From Bradyrhizobium sp. CER78 (GTDB lineage Bacteria; Pseudomonadota; Alphaproteobacteria; Rhizobiales; Xanthobacteraceae), in contig NZ_JARVWP010000006.1 of the NCBI RefSeq assembly GCF_029846235.1, positions 248,001-312,000 of the forward strand: a stretch of 64,000 nucleotides of DNA. The letters run 5' to 3'. The translations under genes and the position numbers were made by a program. The notes below the pieces were generated by a model, which did no database searches, was not told where the DNA came from, and saw only the letters and a program-made list of their open reading frames with translations. The stretch's first letter is position 1, and each line of letters starts with the position of its first letter. This document shows positions 60,356 to 64,000 of this stretch, piece by piece.

Positions 60356-60942
60356 AACGACCCGCGCCGATCCCCGACCTGTCCGCTCCGTCGCGGCGCA
60401 AGCGCGCGCTGAGCGAGGAGGAGCGTGCGCTGTGGGAGAGCGTGGCGAAACAGGTCAAGCCGCTGCGCAAAAGACCCGCCGCACCGAAGGCTCACACCAA
60501 CGCCGCTGATCCGGCCACCCATCACGCCGCGGCCAAACCGATCCCGGTCAAGCCGGTGACGTCGGTCAAGACCCCGCCGGCGCCGCGTCCGCAGGTGCCG
60601 CCGCTGGCGCCGATCGGCCGCCGCGATCGCGCAAAGCTGTCGCGCGGCCGGCAGGAGATCGATGCGCGGCTCGATCTGCACGGCATGACCCAGATGCGCG
60701 CGCATCGCGTGCTGTTCGCCTTCCTGCAGCGCGCGCATAGCGATGGGCTCACCTTCGTGCTCGTCATCACCGGCAAGGGCAAGGTCGGGGGGCTGGATTC
60801 CGAACGCGGCGTGTTGCGCCGACAGGTGCCGGAATGGCTGAGCCTGCCGGAATTCCGCTCGCTGGTCGTCGGCTTCGAGGAAGCGCATATCGGCCATGGC
60901 GGCGAGGGCGCGCTCTATGTCCGCGTCCGGCGCGCGCGCTGA
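60352..60942 (+). CDS. Smr/MutS2-type endonuclease domain protein
   Basis: A 196-residue protein with a basic N-terminal half and a C-terminal Smr domain (about 105-190): LDLHGMTQMRAHRVLFAFL and ITGKGKVGG, then HGGEGALYVRVRR. Smr domains nick DNA or RNA. Its ATG overlaps the mltA stop (ATGA), so translation is coupled. A family role with mltA is unknown, but the order timA-mltA-smr recurs in Rhizobiales. Confidence 0.9.
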   Translation: MKRPAPIPDLSAPSRRKRALSEEERALWESVAKQVKPLRKRPAAPKAHTNAADPATHHAAAKPIPVKPVTSVKTPPAPRPQVPPLAPIGRRDRAKLSRGRQEIDARLDLHGMTQMRAHRVLFAFLQRAHSDGLTFVLVITGKGKVGGLDSERGVLRRQVPEWLSLPEFRSLVVGFEEAHIGHGGEGALYVRVRRAR

Positions 60943-60957
60943 GCATGATCCGGAAGA

Positions 60958-62082
60958 TCAGAATGGACGCACGATCCCGACGCGCGGGATCAGCGTGACG
61001 ATCCAGCCGAGAACCGTCGTCTTGCGGTCGTCCGCGGGGATCACAGGCACATCCTTCGACGCCGGCAGCATCTTCACGGCGTGCAGCATCAGGAACATGC
61101 AGACCGCCCAGTTCGAGATCCAGCGCGAATAATCGAACACGGTGACGAACATTACGAGATAACCAGCGCTGATCATGACGAGCGCGGCAAGCACGATCCG
61201 CCGATGCAGTTCGTTCGCCAGCGCGCCGATCTGCCGCGCGAAATAGCGCCACAGCGGCGTGTGCAGCCATATCAGCAGCGCGAACACCGGGACGCCGAGG
61301 ATGTTCGAGGGCATCCGCGCCCACGTGTCGGCGAACTCCTTCGACAGCGGCTGGTACCAGATGTAGCCGAACTGAAGCAGATCGGTGCGCGACGGATCGG
61401 CCATCCGGCTTTGCAGGTGGTGGATGAATTCGTCATAGGGCACGTCGACCGTGCCTACGAACTGCGCGACCAGGAACAGGATGCCGACCGCGGCCAGCGC
61501 CGCAAGTCCAAGGGCGATGTTCCGCGGTGTTGTGCCCTGCATCAGATAGAAGCGCAGCACCACGATTGCCGCGATGGTTGGCACATACATCAGGACGAAG
61601 ATGTGGTGGACCAGGATCAGCGCGATCGAGAACATTGCTGCAATCAGCACGTACAAGACCGAGCGCGCCGGGATCAGCAGCAGCACGATTGCCAATGCAC
61701 AGCCATAGATGTCGAAATGGCCGAGCGTATGCATGAAGTTCTTCAGGAAGAACGGCGATCCCGCGATGAAGACGAACAGTGGCCAATGTGCGTCGTTGAA
61801 GCCGAATGTCCGCTGGAACAGTTTGACGAACAGCCCGAGCGTCAGCAGCCAGATCGCGCCGGCCAGCGCGAACACCAGCCACACCGGCACCTTGTCGGTG
61901 AACAGCGACACGATCGCGCCGACCAGCGCGCGCTTGGTGAAGCCGTAGTGATAGTCGACCAAGAGGTGGATGTAGGGAACGAAGGGCGGCAGCGCGATCT
62001 TGTGCAGGAACACCCCGACCAGCACGGCCGCGTTGACGGCCAGCATCAAGCGCCAGGGGTTTTGCCACATTCGCAGATTCAT
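60958..62082 (-). CDS. Polytopic membrane protein, unknown function
   Basis: A 374-residue integral membrane protein with about nine to ten predicted helices. It begins MNLRMWQNPWRLMLAVNAAV and contains YHYGFTKRALVGAIVSLF and LVHHIFVLMYVPTIAA. Topology and His/Trp-rich loops resemble polysaccharide or GT-C-like membrane enzymes, but no catalytic motif is secure. Start 62082; the earlier ATG adds an unlikely Cys-rich leader. It is convergent with Smr. Confidence 0.7.
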   Translation of the reverse strand: MNLRMWQNPWRLMLAVNAAVLVGVFLHKIALPPFVPYIHLLVDYHYGFTKRALVGAIVSLFTDKVPVWLVFALAGAIWLLTLGLFVKLFQRTFGFNDAHWPLFVFIAGSPFFLKNFMHTLGHFDIYGCALAIVLLLIPARSVLYVLIAAMFSIALILVHHIFVLMYVPTIAAIVVLRFYLMQGTTPRNIALGLAALAAVGILFLVAQFVGTVDVPYDEFIHHLQSRMADPSRTDLLQFGYIWYQPLSKEFADTWARMPSNILGVPVFALLIWLHTPLWRYFARQIGALANELHRRIVLAALVMISAGYLVMFVTVFDYSRWISNWAVCMFLMLHAVKMLPASKDVPVIPADDRKTTVLGWIVTLIPRVGIVRPF

Positions 62083-62093
62083 TCGCCCACCTA

Positions 62094-62236
62094 CGTCGTC
62101 CCGGCCGAGTGCGCAATTGCGCACGGGGGCCGGGACCCATAACCACGACGGTCGGTTTGTAAACGGGATGCCGGCCCAAGTCTTGATTCAATACGGGCAG
62201 CGGTGGTTATGGGTCCCGGCCTTCGCCGGGACGACG
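62094..62236. repeat. Intergenic palindromic repeat, type E, with nested palindrome
   Basis: Outer arms cgtcgtcccggc and gccgggacgacg, inner arms gggacccataaccac and gtggttatgggtccc. Near the left arm sits gtgcgcaattgcgcac (62109-62124), the same perfect palindrome found in the type F repeat at 16.38 kb. It lies before the membrane protein gene and after hslU. Confidence 0.82.
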
Positions 62237-62252
62237 GCGCAGAGCGACGCGG

Positions 62253-63557
62253 TTACAAAATAAACCGGCTGAGATCGGCGTTCTTGGCGAGGTCGCCGAC
62301 ATGCTTGGTCACGTAGTCGGCGTCGACCTGGATGGTTTCGCCGTGGCGATCCGGCGCGGTGAAGGAGATCTCGTCCAGCACCCGCTCCATCACGGTTTGC
62401 AGCCGCCGCGCGCCGATATTCTCGACCGTGGAGTTCACGGCGACCGCGACATCGGCCAGCGCGTCGATCGCGCCGTCGGTGATGTCGAGCGTGACGCCCT
62501 CGGTCTTCAGCAGCGCGACGTATTGCTTGATCAGCGACGCCTCCGGCTCGGTCAGGATCCGGCGCATGTCGTCGCGAGTCAGCGCCTGCAGCTCGACGCG
62601 GATCGGCAGGCGGCCCTGCAACTCGGGCAGCAGGTCTGACGGCTTGGCGATGTGGAAGGCGCCCGAGGCGATGAACAGGATGTGGTCGGTCTTGACCGCA
62701 CCGTGCTTGGTCGAGACCGTGGTGCCTTCGATCAGCGGCAGCAGGTCGCGCTGCACGCCTTCGCGGGAGACATCGCCGCCGGCGCGGTTCTCGCGCACGC
62801 AGATCTTGTCGATTTCATCCAAGAAGACGATGCCGTTGTTCTCGACCGCGTTGATCGCTTCCTGCACCAGCTGGTCGGTGTCGAGCAGCTTGTCGGATTC
62901 TTCGTTGACGAGGATTTCGTGCGAGCCCTCCACGGTCAGGCGGCGGGTCTTGCTGCGTCCGCCCATCTTGCCGAAGATGTCGCCGAGCGAGATCGCGCCC
63001 ATCTGGGCGCCGGGCATGCCGGGGATCTCGAACATCGGCATGCCGCTGCTGCCCGACTGCGTCTCGATCTCGATTTCCTTGTCGTTGAGCTCGCCGGCGC
63101 GCAGCTTCTTGCGGAACGACTCGCGGGTCGCCGGGCTCGATCCCGGGCCGACCAGCGCATCCAGCACGCGCTCCTCGGCGGCAAGCTGGGCGCGGGCCTG
63201 GACGTCCTTGCGCTTGCGCTCGCGGGTCTGCGCGATCGCAACCTCGACGAGGTCGCGGACGATCTGCTCGACGTCGCGGCCGACATAGCCGACCTCGGTG
63301 AACTTGGTGGCCTCGACCTTGAGGAACGGGGCGCCCGCGAGCTTGGCCAGCCGCCGCGCGATCTCGGTCTTGCCGACGCCGGTCGGCCCGATCATCAGGA
63401 TGTTCTTGGGCAGAACCTCCTCGCGCAGGGAACCGGCGAGCTGCAGCCGCCGCCAGCGGTTGCGCAAGGCGATCGACACGGCACGCTTGGCGTCGGACTG
63501 GCCGACGATGAAACGGTCAAGTTCAGAAACGATTTCGCGGGGGGAGAAGTCAGTCAT
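62253..63557 (-). CDS. hslU: HslUV protease ATPase subunit
   Basis: A 434-residue AAA+ unfoldase of the HslUV (ClpYQ) protease. Walker [20 protein letters not shown], Walker [13 protein letters not shown], sensor region [16 protein letters not shown] and the C-terminal ADLSRFIL tail that inserts into HslV are all present. Length is standard. In relatives it is adjacent to hslV with a GNAT gene between; here only a remnant remains. Confidence 0.97.
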   Translation of the reverse strand: MTDFSPREIVSELDRFIVGQSDAKRAVSIALRNRWRRLQLAGSLREEVLPKNILMIGPTGVGKTEIARRLAKLAGAPFLKVEATKFTEVGYVGRDVEQIVRDLVEVAIAQTRERKRKDVQARAQLAAEERVLDALVGPGSSPATRESFRKKLRAGELNDKEIEIETQSGSSGMPMFEIPGMPGAQMGAISLGDIFGKMGGRSKTRRLTVEGSHEILVNEESDKLLDTDQLVQEAINAVENNGIVFLDEIDKICVRENRAGGDVSREGVQRDLLPLIEGTTVSTKHGAVKTDHILFIASGAFHIAKPSDLLPELQGRLPIRVELQALTRDDMRRILTEPEASLIKQYVALLKTEGVTLDITDGAIDALADVAVAVNSTVENIGARRLQTVMERVLDEISFTAPDRHGETIQVDADYVTKHVGDLAKNADLSRFIL

Positions 63558-63562
63558 TGGCT

Positions 63563-63699
63563 CTAGCTAGGTTGAAAGAACTGTCTCGGCAAGCGCGCTG
63601 GATCGCCCCACCATTCCCGGACATGGGGCAACGCCAGCCACTGCTTGATCAGCGGCAGGTCGGCCGTCGTCATCGGCGGAAACGATACGGGTCGGCCAT
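63563..63699 (-). pseudogene. GNAT acetyltransferase remnant (frameshifted, truncated)
   Basis: Between hslV and hslU the minus strand opens ATG at 63699 reading MADPYRFR, then runs into a stop after one missing base. A second ATG at 63673, in the other frame, continues MTTADLPLIKQWLALPHVRE and WWGDPAR, before an unrelated tail and stop at 63563. The pieces together look like the N-terminal about 35 residues of a GNAT-fold aminoglycoside 6'-type acetyltransferase. The catalytic domain is missing. Assignment rests on my recognition of the family opening. Confidence 0.6.
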
Positions 63700-63701
63700 G
63701 C

Positions 63702-64000
63702 TCAGCCGCCGATCGTCTCGATCGTCACGTTCCGGTTGGTGTAGACGCAGATATCGGCGGCGATATCCAGCGCGCGACGGACGATGGTCTCGGCATCCTT
63801 GTCGGTGTCGACCAGCGCGCGGGCCGCGGCGAGGGCGTAATTGCCGCCAGAGCCGATCGCCATCACGCCGGATTCCGGCTCCAGCACGTCGCCGGTGCCG
63901 GTCAGCACCAGGGACACGTCCTTGTCGGCCACGATCATCATGGCCTCGAGCCGGCGCAGATAGCGGTCGGTGCGCCAGTCCTTGGCCAGCTCGACGGCCG
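63702..64000 (-). CDS. hslV: HslUV protease proteolytic subunit (5' part beyond window)
   Basis: The C-terminal part (about 99 residues visible) of the threonine protease of Hsl[42 protein letters not shown] and [11 protein letters not shown] are diagnostic, and it ends NVTIETIGG. The catalytic N-terminal Thr is outside the window. The stop lies 2 bp before the GNAT remnant's first ATG. Confidence 0.95.
   Translation of the reverse strand, partial: AVELAKDWRTDRYLRRLEAMMIVADKDVSLVLTGTGDVLEPESGVMAIGSGGNYALAAARALVDTDKDAETIVRRALDIAADICVYTNRNVTIETIGG

Overview
This 64 kb window is chromosomal DNA of a GC-rich alphaproteobacterium, most likely Bradyrhizobium or a close Nitrobacteraceae relative. 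The evidence is gene order (rho-mnmE-mnmG-rsmG-parA-parB, maf-coaE-dnaQ-secB-timA-mltA-Smr, hslU-hslV, ftsK-lolA-xth), alphaproteobacterial parS sites, GANTC clustering, and a dense set of intergenic palindromic repeats of the kind common in Bradyrhizobium. There are no rRNA genes, integrases, transposases or CRISPR arrays. One tRNA (Gly-GCC) is present. Almost all long opposite-strand ORFs are shadows caused by high GC.

Left part (1-17 kb): a truncated PQQ-type sorbosone/glucose dehydrogenase, a DUF2865 protein, tRNA-Gly, an SRPBCC protein, a thioredoxin-TPR chaperone (YbbN/CnoX type) and a Lon-N-domain protein. Next comes a six-gene minus-strand block: PepSY protein, cytochrome b561, outer-membrane porin, FMN-binding protein, ApbE flavin transferase and a four-histidine membrane protein. 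I read this as an extracytoplasmic flavin/heme electron-transfer module. It is followed by a MHYT-GGDEF-EAL protein, a hotdog thioesterase and crotonase pair, a TetR regulator divergent from a small membrane protein with two palindromic operators between them, Trm112, a UbiH-type hydroxylase and TesB.

Middle (17-45 kb): a nitrogen-sensing region has two glnK-amtB pairs. Between them lie an ArsR-SRPBCC pair and a ClpP-like protease; the second pair has a good sigma-54 promoter. Then come a GFA protein, a diguanylate cyclase, a Nudix hydrolase, a DapC-type aminotransferase, ftsK, lolA, xth, a cNMP-binding protein, an OmpR-type response regulator, an L,D-transpeptidase, a 2-keto-4-pentenoate hydratase-like protein, YggS, a sensor diguanylate cyclase, a MASE1 hybrid histidine kinase, and leuS-lptE-holA.

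Right part (45-64 kb): the chromosome-partition and probable origin region. parB, parA, rsmG, mnmG, mnmE, rho and hemJ run on the minus strand, with five parS sites between 47.75 and 50.08 kb, one of them inside rsmG. The hemJ/PPSR gap at 53.7-54.1 kb has an AT-rich stretch, six GANTC sites and degenerate DnaA boxes, and is my best oriC candidate. Beyond it are maf, coaE, dnaQ, secB, timA, mltA, an Smr protein, an unknown membrane protein and hslU-hslV. A frameshifted, truncated GNAT remnant lies between hslV and hslU. Twelve intergenic palindromic repeats are scattered through the window, and some carry smaller repeat modules nested inside them.
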